Source: Albula goreensis | Taxonomy: Eukaryota > Chordata > Actinopteri > Albuliformes > Albulidae | Direction of reading: 5' to 3' | DNA: 64,000 nt | Assembly: GCA_022829145.1 (NCBI GenBank) | Contig: CM040741.1 | Coordinates: 56,044,180-56,108,179 of the forward strand | The notes under the pieces: generated by a model | Database searches by the model: none | What the model saw: only the letters and a program-made list of their open reading frames with translations | What the model was told of the DNA's origin: nothing | Part shown: one piece after another, positions 25,901 through 39,800 of the stretch | How the letters are laid out: each line of letters starts with the position of its first letter | Numbering within the stretch: the stretch's first letter is position 1 | Program-made: the position numbers and the translations under genes

Positions 25901-28900
25901 GGAAAATCTGGGTGTGAAGTGGCTGATAACAGTGATTTAGGGTTTTGCCATGTAATCACTGACAGTAAAAAAGGGAAAAAAACAAATGCAAGTGCTTCAT
26001 TCTTTATGTCAGTGCAGAACTGTAAAATAATTACATTAATAAGGCATGGCTATGAGAAACATTAACATTCTCTACTGTTATTAAATTCTGCACAAAGGTC
26101 TTGTGCATGATGCTTGGATGCTACCTGAAAGTAGAACACTACCTACAAAATCAGGTTTGATAGCTAAATAAGCTGAAATCACCTCCTCACAGCATGGACT
26201 GACACGCGAACTTGACATATTTAAGAAGCAAAAAGTATACACTCCTTAGAAACTGTCACTTGTCATATGACATATTTGACCAACAAGGTGTCTATTTAGC
26301 TCCCCTTCCCTCTGAATATGGCAAATACCATGCAAGGCACATTGTGACACAGAGAACAGAGGGGGTGACCAGAGACAGGCACTCCAGTTACAGTGGTCAT
26401 GTATTCTGCTTTCCATGACATTGAAGTGCTCCACTAATTTCCTCAGCAAAATGATGGTTACAGTCAGAGAATTTTTCAATGTTGCTGTATGATAGAATGT
26501 CATTCACTGAACATCCTCCCCCTTTTACAGAACACCCAGGCAGCGGATTGGTTTTTGTGTTTATTTCGCTACTAGGGTACACACAGCCACCCCAGAGAGG
26601 GGCCTGGTGGCCAAGAGAAAAAGGGAATTTCCATTGGGTGTGTTAAATTAAATATGTTATTACTGTATTTCTATATAAATACACCAGGGATCTGCTTACA
26701 TCAACCAACAAACGTTTCAGCATTAGAGCAGACAAGCAACGGAAGTATATAATGAAGAATTTTGTGTCTGCGGGAGAGAAACAAAAGCCTTTGCTTCCTG
26801 AGGATATTTTTATTTTATCAAGAGCAAATAAACACTTTCCTGCTCATTTGTTCTTTTAATATGCAATTCGTCCACCACAAGGCTGGAAAAAGCATTACCC
26901 TTATCTTTAACCTTAACGCCCAGCCATTTATATCTTGTAATGATCAACATCAAACACAAATTACATACATAACAAACATAATATTGACATGAGTTCCATA
27001 ATCCAAATCCATTAAAGGTCACACAATTGAATCGATAGAAATTATTTCCCCAGTCTTGATCAAGTCATTTACACATATTGAATCCAATTTCCAGTTTGGT
27101 ACTCAGGTTAATCAGGAGTTATTAAGCAAAGAGGATGGAAGTAAGAGCTGAGAATCTGGTGTGTATCGACTCTGTGGTGTTTTATCACTTTCACACATAA
27201 TCAAGACTGTTGACCTGAGGAGGCTGAGCTTGTTTGTATGTACACGCTTAACGTGGTGAGGAGGACGCTCCAAATAAAATAATTAGTCAGCAATAAAAGG
27301 CAGAACTGATTTTATAACTCTAAAATTAAAACCCAAAATGGGACTTTGCTTCTCTTCTTCCTCAATGAGGTATTTAACATACCTAAAGTAGATATACGTC
27401 TACTATATTTGTAGCCCATAGCCTATACATAGCCTAAAATGCCACCTACAGAAATCAACCTTGTAGTGAGCTAGGACATAAACAAATGAGTCTGATCATG
27501 ATCTTTGCTGACCCCAGATCAGCCATATTCCCTCCCCATTATCACAGTGCAATAAAGTGACTATGTGTGGTTAACATTCAAGAGCCATCATCTCCCCGAA
27601 GGCAAGAGCCCCTGGAAAAACTCCTAGGGATGGGGTCATGAACCGCCTGTGACCTGGATGGCACTGAACCAGAGGGTTTTTAGAGCTCATCCCCGGCATA
27701 TGTCTGTAACCCAACAAACAGAGACGTCCATCACAAGCTGGGTATTCAGCCAAATCCATAGCCAATATACTGCATGGCAAAATCCCCATCATTCAATTAC
27801 TGTTAAACAACAAGCTCAATTCTTGAGTCATATCCTGTGTTCCACCCACAAACAGCATGGAACACACTTCATCCATACTGCAAAATCAATAGGCCTATAC
27901 GTGAAAACTCTAATATTGGTCATTAATGTTTTGACTTGACAGATAACAGAAAGAAGGAACATAATGACTTTTTCTGGGCGGCTCATTGTCTTGTAAGATA
28001 CATCCTATTTTGCTCTGATATGCATTTTTGAACAGCTATTATTTTGAATACACTGTTGATGGTGGACTGAGTCACTCAGTGTCTGTTCACAATTTAGGAC
28101 AGTAAGAATTTACATATGGTCTGCACTTTCTTCCTCTGTTTCATGTACTATGAAAGTAACTGCAGTACATCTTCTACCTTTGATGCACTGCATTAAATAA
28201 GCCCAAAATGATGGATATCATTCACTGTATCACATTGCAGATCATATATCAATGGGCTTTACAGAGTAACTGTAACACTAATATATGACAAAACAGCTAT
28301 ATGTCTACAAATAAAAGAAAGTAAAGGACAAAATGGCTCCTGGTCTTTGAAACTGATCCAACAGGTCACAAACATGGTGGTGGTGGTTGTAATAGATTCA
28401 TACATTTTCAAGGTAAAAGCTGACCTGCTTTAAATCCTCAAATAACAGTCTCATTATACAATGTTACCACTGACATTTCATGGAAACGGCAGTTAATGAA
28501 GTATTACATTTTGCGCATATATTTACATTATATCACTGGCTCATATTTTCCCATTTTCAGGCAAAGGCTGGACCTGTGAAAAGCAATACAATTAAATGCA
28601 TGCAGGCTACAACATGTTGCTTGACTTCAACCTGCACATATCAAAAATCAATACTCCTCAAAAGATTTGGAGAGAAAAGTAAAAAGACTGCACGTAATTG
28701 GACTGGAATGGCATAGTGGATAAAGATTAATATCCCCACTGACCTCACTGCGATGGACATTCCTATGAAAAAACTTGAGCACCCAAAAAGTAAAGCTTAC
28801 ATCATTCTAGCGCTTCATCTGCCTGTACTAAAATTAGCATTGCTAGCTATTTCAGATTCCTCTGACTGCTCCCAATGGACATCACTGCACAAAGCTTTTG

Positions 28901-29970
28901 TTTTTCCTGTCCTGATGTCTGCAGTGGGCTTTCAAGTTTGTGCTCTGAACGCAGCCATCTGCAGAGCGTCTGGGGAGGCTCTGCGCCTCTCTGAGCAGAG
29001 GAAGCTGATGTGGGGCAGGTCCCCTCTCGGTCCGCGCATCCTCTTAACCAGCTAGGCATGCCTCATTCACCCTCTTCCCCAAGAGCAGCCACAACCCCTT
29101 CAATTGTGACCTTCATCTGATAAGCTCTGCCCGGATTGATAATGCTCTTTATGACTGAATTTAGTAAAGTCTAAATTTGTACACACTCAAGTGATAAACC
29201 TTAGAAATGTAATGCTTTGCATGATAGTTCTGTTCCTAAATGACAGACACACAGTTGTAAGTAGTGGGTCTACTATACAGCATCTAATAAATCCTTTCTG
29301 ACAGCATTTTCATGTATGTGACAACAGCATTGCAAATTATGATCAGAGGGGTAAACACTAGGCCTCCATATTAACAGTATGGAGACGTATTTAAGAAGTT
29401 ATATTCCTTGATCTATACACAATTTCACGGTAAGAAGCCATTTTTTCCCGTCACCATTTGCAACTGGTGTAAGTGCAATTCAGCCAATAAAAATAGCTAA
29501 AACTATCAAAATCATTAGGTACGATTAAAAAATGCTCACTCAGAATTCAGCAGGCTGCTGTGAAAGCCCAGGCCACAGTCTTTAGAGGAACCCCACCGAG
29601 CCAAGAGAATGTGTCCATTGTCCCCCAGACAGAGAGAAAAAGAGAGGGAGAGAGAGAGAGAGGATGGAACTGTCCTTCAGTTCATCATCATCACTCATTC
29701 TTGAACGGCAAACCCCTCGCATGTTACAGCGCGAAAAAAGTGCACCCAGCTTTTCAGAGGCTGAGAATAAAATCCCCATTACTTCTGGCGGAATGGCTGG
29801 GGAGGGAGGTGAGAGCTGTGCCATAAGGAGACCACCATTAGTGACGATCCATAAAAAGAAACAGGCCACTTGAAATGGGGGGGGCTTTTAGGAGCTGAGG
29901 AGAATTTCCACTTGAGTGGGTCTCCCTGCATTGTATGGCGCTCTAAAGAGAGCATTGGGGGAGTGGCCCT

Positions 29971-30101
29971 GGGGGGGCCGGGGTAGGGGCAGGGAGGGCA
30001 TGTCTCTCACAGTACAGTGGTCCATTTGATTCCTGATGCACTGCAGATTTGTGCATCAGATCTTGGGGGGGCCGGGGGCTAAAAGGAGGAGGGGGCTTGG
30101 G
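29971..30101 (+). other. Two G-quadruplex-capable tracts
   Basis: G runs of 7, 4, 4, 3 and 3 with loops of 1-2 nt occupy 29971-29998. A second set of runs of 7, 5, 5 and 3 occupies 30065-30101, with one 12-nt loop. Both are on the plus strand, which is the template strand of cdc42se2. Confidence 0.6.
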
Positions 30102-30618
30102 TCCGTAATAGGAGGCGTCTGGAACCTGTGAATAGATGCTAGTCCCCCCAGTACTATTCACTTCCCTCATGCAGTAAAGCTGGGAACTGACTCCATGTGC
30201 TACCATGTTCACATCTAGAACAATTTGGGTTAACGGCAAAAAATAACCAAACAAAGGACAAATAAAATATTTGGATGCACTAAACAAAACAACTTAATCA
30301 ACAACAATCAGAGCTATTCTGAGGGGGAAAATAAACTGTTTGTAGTGTCATCTACAATCATCATGAAAAAGGCATCTTCCAAAATTTTTACTATTATTCT
30401 GGTACTATGTGGAAAAAGACAACAGTAATTTCAAAACTAAACCCACAAAATATTCAGTTCGATACCACAACCCACATCAAGTCCATGGAAGTTAAAAAGC
30501 AGATCTATAACGGCATGGTAGATCCCAATGTGTTTCCTTCGGTTTCATGTGCACTAACTTTTAAGGTTGAATAATTTCTTCACAAAAAAAGCTAAATAGG
30601 GAAAAAGAGTTAACCCAC

Positions 30619-30950
30619 CTTGACCGGCCGCTGAAGGCTGTAAATGGAGTTTTCAGAAGCCGGCTGGCTGGAGGAGAGCCAGTTTTCTCTACGACCAGAG
30701 GGAGACTGACTGGGCAGCGTGGAGAGGAGGCGCGCCTCACTCTCTCTCTCTCTCTTTTCCCTCCCTCGCTCTCTCTCTTTCACTCTGAGAACTCCTCGCC
30801 CTGGGATGCCTTTGTCCCCCCACTCAGTCACAGGTCACTGGACAATCGCTATTCACTCGATCCCTTCTGCGCCGTCGCTGATACCGCGCTCTGTGAAAGG
30901 TGGCCACACTGGCCCCTGGGCTGGGAGGCTGCTTGTCTGGTCCAGTCTGG
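30619..30950 (-). other. cdc42se2: Candidate alternative first exon, cdc42se2
   Basis: On the minus strand this GC- and CpG-richer block (including GGCGCGCC, GCGCGG and CGGCCGG) carries GAGA tracts and ends in a donor-like GTCAAG|GTGGGTT at 30619/30618. It lacks a convincing reading frame. That combination resembles an internal promoter with a noncoding first exon that could splice to 22984. No direct evidence of transcription is available. Confidence 0.35.
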
Positions 30951-33539
30951 TATAGTCCACTCAAGCCCAACACTGCTATGAGTATGTGAAGGGTTACATG
31001 GGCCCTGCCCTCACAAAGTAAACAGTTTTAAATCTGTCTCCCCTTATGGAAGATTCTGAGCAAGAATGATGAGCAATACTTATAAACCTTTCAAAATTCA
31101 ATTTTACAACAGATTTTGGAAAGGAAAACAAGTGCTAATCCTTCTCACGAAATCCATAAGAGCATTAAACCCTTGATATTATGCTGTCAGGGCAAACAAG
31201 TTCCAGATTTACTATTCTTTCTGCAATGCATGCATTCCACAAGCTTCTGCATTAGAAGAGAAATGAGGAGTATATCATGAGGATAGGGTCCAGCTGGTGT
31301 AAATCACAACCTGTGAACACTTTTTGCACTGAAATTCATTTAACACACAGTTGCAGAGAATTGGAAACATAAATCCTAAAGGATTCAAGAGGTGCACTCC
31401 TCTCTCCTTGCCAGACTCATTTGCCAGAGCACTAAACGGGACAATCACTCGCCTTGTTTTTTGAGGGTGGCCCTCATTCCTCTATCTCAGACCACGTTGC
31501 TACGGCAGCATCTGCCTGGCCAGCCCCTTGGTAACACAGTTGTGGGAGGAGGGCCGCGGAATACATGGCCTCACAAAAGGGCCGCACCCTCTTTCTCCCA
31601 TGTGCACACAGAGGAATATCAAAGTTTTTGGGACCAAAACACACAGTCAGTCCTCATTCCACCACAGCCACGGGATCCCTACGTTACAGAGTTATGTTAC
31701 ATTATGTCATGACAGCATTTCATAACTCCTGCCACTAGAGGCTCTAATTCACTTTCAGGTTTATAATCCTAGGAAAACATGGGGCCCATTAATCACCTCA
31801 AAGAAAGGATTCATTGAATTTTTAGTTTCTGCCTTTAATGAACCTGACCTTATGCCACTGGAACTGCTATGAAATATTAACAGGGTGGATAATTCTTGTA
31901 GAATGATCTTTTGAAACAGCAACAATAAATGAACAGAAACTAACTTAATTCCACATAGTGTTCTGTATACTAATGTATTGTGTATGTTATGGGGAATCAA
32001 AATGTTGAAATAAAAAAATGTTAGAAAATCAGTGCTTAGGCTGCAAAATGTAGCCTGTCCAAGCAAAACACAGGGCAACAATACAATATCAAAAACTACC
32101 TTGTTATGTAATGCAAACTTAAGATTTCTGTGTATACAGCAACCAAATCAGACATTCAAAACTTGTTTACCGTGACAAGCAGAAGCACATGGATCTTACA
32201 CTGTAGCCTGAGGCATGCGCTCATTGTGAGATGACCTTTCAACAGGAGTTAGTAGCTGCATAGATAATGAATTATCCTTTTGTACATCTGGTTGTGTGTT
32301 TAGAAGGACAACAATGATGACAATGACGACAACATTCTTGTTCAAAATTGGATCTGAAAAGGGAATTCAGGCTCACTTATATGAAAATGTGATTTTAATA
32401 CAGCGGGAAACAGAAGGGAAAACAGCAACCTGATGGGGGTCTGTGTGCATCACACAAAAAGATGGCGTGCAGCTCAAAATTTCTAATCTACCAGATGAAA
32501 ATGACAAAATGAAAATGATAACCACGAGGCTCCACCCAGTCTTCCCCTTACACAAATCTCTTTTTACTGTCTCCATCAAATGTGTAGCAAGGTTTGACAA
32601 CTAATTTGCAAGACTAATTAACTGTTAAGATGACTTAATGCCTCACATTGATGTGCAAACACCAGGGTCACTGAAAATTTGACTATTTATTACTGAAATG
32701 AACTTATGTTTTCTTTTAGTTGACTGCACAATAATGCAATTTTCTGACCTAGACTAATAACATATCCTGTACCTGAAATCTTCATTTGTCTTGCTGTTTG
32801 AATTAACTACTGGCAACCACCACACTGTCTCACATACCATTTTATTTATTCAATCCAAATGTTCGCAGACACTTCACACCAACATTCACCAGGAACAAGC
32901 ACATTTACACTTATACAGAAGAATGCTAATCTTCCTGTCCTGATTAGTTCAGTGAGATTCTTTGTTTATTCTGTGACAAAGCGCTTGCACTGGCATTCTG
33001 TAACAGATATCTGCCGATACAGCACTTTTTACAGGTCATATGCACAAACTTGCTCCTGGGGATTAAAGCAGCCAGATGGCGCACGTAATCTGTGGTAATC
33101 TTTCACAAGATGGTAAAAAGTTGTTGCAAATCACTCTTACATAACTACAGGAATTATCGCCCACATTTTCAGCAATGGGGCACTGTATTGGAATCTTGCA
33201 ACAAAAACCCATAGCCTAATGCCTTCCTCCAACTGCAACTGTTCACACTGTAGTAACACATTAAGGTCAGCGGCAGGCTTTAAAGAAAGACTCAGGGCTG
33301 TCATACCTTGAATATCCCTTACGGATGGATTTCCAGCATGTTTAGCAAACTGGTAGCTGTGCTCACCAGAACTGCACTGTTAAGAATTCCTCCAGAGTAA
33401 GTGCAGGCTAAAAATAAAATGCAGAAGAGCGAAAACCCTATTGTGATGCAAGCTCACTCTGGGGGTATTATCTATTCATTCCTGTTTCATTTGGGATGTC
33501 CTTTGCAGCAGGGGGTCGGGGGTGGGATAAAGCAGACGG

Positions 33540-33660
33540 ATTTGTCCGTGCCCTGAATGGGTGCAGTCATTACGTTAAGAGGGGCGCGATACAGCAGTAC
33601 AGTAAGGCTTGCACAGACACAAACAAAAGTGGCCGGCCATCTGCGGCCGCCTGAATGCCA
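33540..33660. promoter_or_regulatory. CpG-rich pocket in intron 1
   Basis: Here CpGs cluster in an otherwise CpG-poor intron, with GGCCGGCC at 33631-33638 and GCGGCCGC at 33643-33650. The block could be an enhancer or a minor promoter. No splice donor pairing was obvious. Confidence 0.3.
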
Positions 33661-33894
33661 TGCTTTTTGTTTCCCTCCCATACTGCCCGTGCCCCTTTCG
33701 TGCCAAAAGCAAACAAAACCCAAAAAAAAAAAAAAATCACAGTGTGCGCACCATTTACTCTATAATGCAGGGATGGCGTGTGTTGGTGCTCGTTGTTCAT
33801 GGAGGTAGATGGGTCAGGGAACATCTGGGCTTTATGTCCCTTTTAATTCAAGGATTAATCCTAATGAATCCGTCTTCACATCTAAAACAAAGTG

Positions 33895-33985
33895 CCCCCC
33901 CCCCCCCAAACCTCGGCCAAGCTGTTTGTGAAAACATGGTCAGGTTTAATTCCTTTATTGGGGGTGGGGGATGGGGGTTTGGGGG
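33895..33985 (+). other. C13 run followed by a G-quadruplex motif
   Basis: A run of 13 C at 33895-33907 is followed 53 nt later by four runs of five G (33960-33985) with loops of 1, 2 and 3 nt. The G part is a textbook intramolecular quadruplex sequence. The C and G parts could also pair as a hairpin. Confidence 0.75.
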
Positions 33986-36724
33986 CTGAGCAGCTGATGC
34001 ATAATGGCTGACCTCCCGCTGGTTTATGGGAGGTGATGAACCGGACGGCTGAGAAACGTTAATAAACTCAGATTAACGAGGACATGATGTACTGAACCCT
34101 GCACACGCAAAGTTAAAGGAATATGGAACACTTTCAGTCCTGGCTTGGGACTAGAACAATTAATCGCCCAACTTTACACAAAAGGGCAAAGGTTGTGTAG
34201 ATATTCTACACAAAAATTCTGACACGTCCTTCTATTAACAATGCGCTTCTTTGTTGAGTGGTTTGCAGACCGGTGAGTGATGGAGCGAGGAGATTAAATG
34301 GTTCCCAGCACAAAGGTGCAGGGTGACAGAAAGGTGTTCTCATAGTACCCAAAAGCACTCTACGGTGGGGTTAATGATCTACATGGTGGCTTTGGAAAAA
34401 AGTCTTCACCTGCAGACCACAAATTTATGCAGAACCTAACAGAATGACAAGTTTAAAAAGATTAATAAAAATACAATTTTAAAAAATCTAAATATTTCCT
34501 ATATGGCCACTAAAGAGTACAGTTTTCCTCCAGTTCTGCAGCATTTTGTAAGTGTCAGACAACAGATAATGAGTCATAAACGACTATGTTACTGTTAAGA
34601 TGCATTTGAACAGTACTGTTAGACTGACGTACTGATTACACCTCTGTGTAAGCAGAAAAGACTAAGGAGGCAATCCATGAGTTCTTGCATAAGGCTGAGG
34701 ACTGTGAAGACCTCATGCCTTACAGGACCTGTTCAAACAAGACCAGCTTTTATATGAGGCAGAATCACAAGACCACAGCATCAGACCCTGCATCTGGTCT
34801 CAGTGGAGGTCGCGCCTGGCCTCGGGTGACAGCCAGCGATGAAAAACTACACCACTGTGTCACAGAGCTTTGAATCATGAAGTTCAATTTTTGTCAAAAA
34901 GACTTACTAACATGGGAATGCACTTTTTGTGTCTTTAGCGTCAAACAGATTAAATCCTGGAAATTACAGAAGCAATGCCTGAAATGCAACCAAAGATATG
35001 GGCCTAAAGTTGTAATGTCGGGTTGAAAAAAACCCTTTAGCTCTGAGATCTTGATTGGAAAGTAAATGTAAACAAATCATTTGATCTCACAGACAGCCAC
35101 TCTTGCCACCACTGCACTGGATTCTATAAGCTTCAGTGATACAGAGCACCCAAAATCAGCTCATTCACAAATCCATAGTAAAAATAGGATCCTGATTATG
35201 ATGTCATCAAAACATAAAGCATTAAGATGATAATTAGGACATGGCTGATGTAGTACTGTGCATGGTAGACTGAAGGCAAAAAACTCACTTATTAAACTCA
35301 CTTATTAATCTCAAACAAAGAATACCTGGTGCACTCTATAATCTGATAATCTTTTTTGCATTATTGGTTTGAATAAACAGCTGTTTTCTCTCACTCCTAG
35401 GTCACTGTTAGCATTTTAATCTACTCTGTAAGATATTAGGCAGACAACAAAAAACTCTCTCTTGTAAACCAGTGGGCACCCATCCCCCACCAAATCCTAA
35501 CCCTAACCCTGACCATCCACCCCCCTCCATGGTATGCCCTGGGATGCCATACAGTCCCAGCCCACTGCTTGTCCTAGTGACACTTCCCTGCTCCCTGATC
35601 ATGGCCACCTGACGGTCTCACCTTCTACTGATGGGCTTGACTAGCAGAGGGTATTCCCCAGCATGGTGAGATATGCATGGAATTCTCTAGTCAGCACTCT
35701 CCTTCTTGTCAATCCCTATCAGGTCAGATTTTTTTCCAACTAACTAGATACAGAAGTGCAAACAGTCTTCCTGCATCTCAAAAATGTGGCACACTCCCCC
35801 ACCCCAAATTACACACACTCTGAAAGAATGTTTAGAAAACGCACTATAAATCCGTGCATCACTGACATCTAAAAATCACAGAATGTAACATAAAGATGCA
35901 ATTTAGCTTGCCATTCACGGTACCAGAATGTGGAAATAAAAGGACTGTTTTATAGATAGATAGTCCACTTTCTTGCACTTCTAAAATACCAGATCCTTTA
36001 AAGGTTTATGACTTGGCTACTACAGCCAGGCTTTTAATGTAAGGGAGCTCTGCATTTAAAATATGAGCCAACTACACTCATTCAATATGTGTGTTTGTCA
36101 GCTCTCCTCCCTTGCACTACTATCAATGAAAGCTTCCTGTTGCTTGTGTTTGCAAGACCAATATACAGTGCAATAATCTTAGAAAGCATGAGTTATGGCT
36201 AGAGGATGATTCCACCCAAAAGCAAATTTTCCCAATTCTCAGGTTAACGGAATGAGAACAGGGGCATGCTGAGATTCTGGTCTGAAACAGCAGTAGGAGG
36301 TAAAACACTGATATTAAAATATAGCCAAACTTACATTCATTATAAATGAGAAGCTGGTGGTCAATGGGGTTCTTGGTGAAATATGAGGTCCACACACCAC
36401 ATACTTTGGTCAAAAGGTATTAGCCAATAGCTGCGTTCATCACTATGCCCCACTGTTAGAGAATGTACCCTCTTTCAAATAAATGGTCCCCATACAGCAG
36501 TGAAATGGAGCTTTAACCTGTTATTTGAAAAAACACATACATACTTAAAGGCAGATACATTTCATATCTGCATGCTTCACAGCTTGACTTCAGGGGGAAA
36601 GAATGTAAACAGAATCTGAAATACCACAACAGATAGGTTTTTGTACATAGCTGAAATTTTGTTAGCTTTGTTTCTTCTCTCCAGATCAGTTAATCGCAGG
36701 AGTACATCACATCACACGCCCCTA

Positions 36725-36860
36725 TGACTGTAGCAGCCGCGATGTGCGGGGGGTCAGGCACGCCGCCACTTCGCTCCATTACGTCATCCAGCACTCACGC
36801 AAAAGATGGCAGAGATCCACCAGTCCTGCTCTCCAGAGCTTTCTCCATTTTCAACCCATG
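36725..36860. promoter_or_regulatory. CpG pocket with CRE-like and YY1-like motifs
   Basis: This short block has a dense set of CpGs, a CRE-type TTACGTCA at 36779-36786 and an AAGATGGC about 20 nt later. It looks like a regulatory element or cryptic promoter within the long intron. No exon could be assigned. Confidence 0.3.
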
Positions 36861-39800
36861 AGTGCTGTGGCACACTTACATAACCTCTACCTCACGTGGA
36901 AAACAGCCGTGGCTTAGAGACACTTAAGGATCTCGTGGTCGTGACTGTTTAGATGGACAATAATGGCCTAGCTGAACACCACAGAAAAGCAAACTCACTC
37001 TTGTGCACCCTTCTGCAAGACTTCTGAAATGGCTTGTCGCTCTGTTCCTTCAATATTATGAGGATTTACAAGAAGAAGTGAAGCTCCTTAAGCATTGCAA
37101 CTAATTTCCAGTTTATACATAAAGGAAATGAGATCATCGGTGCTTGAAGCCCAGAGAAAAATCCTGACATCATACAGTAATCCTCTCACTTCCTCTTCAG
37201 CATCCTATTATAATGTTGGGTCACTGCTCCTACCGGATCAATTAGCCTCAGAAGCTGCACAGCAATATTCGGCAACAGTGGACTTTCCATGATACAGATT
37301 TGTGTTATCATCCAAGAAGGTGACTTTCCATACAATTTCCCAGATTTCTATAAATTCTCCTTTAAGAATGAAACAGTGACTAAAAATATTTTTCTAAAAT
37401 TCTTCTGTGAAATTATCCAAGAAAATGCTCAATACTAATGGCAACCTCTACCAACTAAACACACTGAACCCTTTCAACTTATGACATACAGTTAAATTCT
37501 CAAGGTTAAGGATTCTCCCAATGAACTTCACTTTCCTGCAGCCATAGTGCTGTATGATGCTGCTTTATTGCTCAGTGAGGGGACAAGTTAGCTGCTAGAG
37601 CATGGCAGGTCTAATCAGGGTGAATATTCAAGAGGAATCAGAATATCCACATTACTTTCAGTGAGTCTGGACCCTAGGAATCAGATGCAGCTTGAAGAGG
37701 TCTCATTACATTTTGAGGCAACATCCTGATCCCACTGCTGACACCAGCATACAACACTGAACACAAATTATAATGGATGTCTACTGCAGGTCTGACCATC
37801 TCCCTATCCTTAAGGTCTATCAAGGTAATATATTACTAAAACATCCACCTTATGGCCTGGAGACAAACACATTTTTTATGTGAAAATCATATAGGCTGTT
37901 TACAGTACTCATTGTAACAATTACTTTCATTCATCTCTACACAAGCCTTCATCAAAAGTCTACAGCATTCTTATGAGACCATGAACCCCATAGGGTGTGG
38001 TTTTACAAAAGCTACCTGCCTAACCCATTCAGTTGGTTCAACAAACCATCAAAATGGGAACAAATAATGATAAATTGTCAGAAAGTAAATGAAGTGTTCC
38101 TCATTTTTGAACACACATCCAAACATGCCTTGTCTCAGGCCTTGTTCAGATTCCTGACAGAGACCACAGAGTGAATGCTTGACATAGTCTTCCTGGAAGT
38201 CTCTCGACAGCTAACCTAATGGCCAGCAACACACCAATTATCTGAACTGATTCTGGTTGCCATGGTAATGCATTCTTAACTTAATGAAGGTTTGCCTTTG
38301 AAGATGGGAGGAGGCTGAATCGGCAGATAGCTGGAATAGTCCTCCCGCAAGCCACTAACCAAAGTGGTATTACTGTGTCACATGAGCCGAAGACAAATCG
38401 CAGCAATCCTGTCTCTGCTCATGGTTTTCAATGACTCCAGCTATCACTCTGTCAGTGTCAGTCCTACCCAGTGAAATCCCTGGTGGAGATATGGAATCCA
38501 CATACCATAGCTCAATGTCCTCCTTCAATTAAATGAGACAAAGATTGTGGCATCAGCAAGCAACTGATGGGGGTAGGAAGGGCTCAGACAGCTGATTAGG
38601 ATTCAACTTGAACATGAAAAATTACCTTTTAATTCATGTCAGAGTAACCCTTAACACAAAAAATAATGCTGCTTTCTCGCAACTCAATAGTCTTATCTGT
38701 TCCTTTATAAGGTTTCCACTGTCACGATGGCAAAGCACACCCATGACTCATTCAGTATGTCAAAATGTCACAGCACTAAATGCTGTCATGACACATTGCA
38801 TTTTACTACCTCACACTGCCATAGATTGTTGTAGAGCTACCGTTACACTGAACTGATAAACTTCTTTTTAATTTAATTCTGTTCTGAAAAATCTAATAAG
38901 AACAAACAACGTACAAGGAATGTTAGGAAATCTTTATCTCAGCTGATATTCATAGAAGACCTCAGAGAAGGAGGGCTAAATAGATATGCATTATGCAATC
39001 AATTTTAATAATTTCCTCAGCAAGAGACTAGTGCTTGATGCTTAGCCAATTGGTCAAGCAATCATCCACCAAGCATTTTTTTAAGCATCATTAAAGAAAG
39101 TAGACCAGGTGAAGGAATGTTTTGAAGAACTGCAGAAAAGCAGTTTGGCTTCTTGGTCTACACTTGAATGGAGTTGCACTATCAAGGAATATAAGGCATA
39201 AACTGGAATATATAGCCCACAATTATATAATAATTGATTATCAGTCAAGTCAGACAGTTCATAAAAGTTAATGCCACACTGTAAGCATGTTCTTCCTTTC
39301 TGTGAATTATTTTTTCCTTTTTACCTTATAAAAAGGCAGTAACTAGCTTTTCTCATCAGTTTTTCTTCATTTAGTTTCAATAAACATAAAATTTCAAACT
39401 AGCTCATGAATGCCTGAATTTAAATGGCAAATGACAGTAATTCAGCATTTTAAGTGCTTTTTACAGCACAAATTGTTATAAAACAGTCTTACTTAGATCC
39501 CAGGCATGAGACCCCCTCAGAGCAAGTCTAGGTCAACAGTGACAAAGAAAAACTCCCTGAATAACAGGAAGACACCGTGCTCAACTCCGCAGGGTATCCC
39601 ATCTGCTTCTGGCAGTCACCTGGCAGACAATGAGTTTAAAAACAGAGTAAAAGAGTTTCAGAATATCAGAGTTTTTATTAACCGCAAAATCAGATTTTCA
39701 CATCAGATGACTGACATTGTCTGAACACGTAATCCTTTGGGCATTTTTCCAACGCTGTGTGATGAATGTTGGATACCAGATGTTGAGGGTCCATAGTGCT

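Noticed and set aside
29943..30287. Proline-rich minus-strand open frame
   Set aside because: The proline tracts come from the C-rich complement of G-quadruplex-like DNA; no splice sites or family resemblance.
33609..33989. 126-codon plus-strand open frame
   Set aside because: It runs through poly-A, C13 and G-rich low-complexity sequence; the translation is compositionally biased and has no motif.
35500..35520. Interstitial telomeric repeat (CCTAACCCTAACCCT)
   Set aside because: Only about two units are present, too few to claim a telomeric relic.
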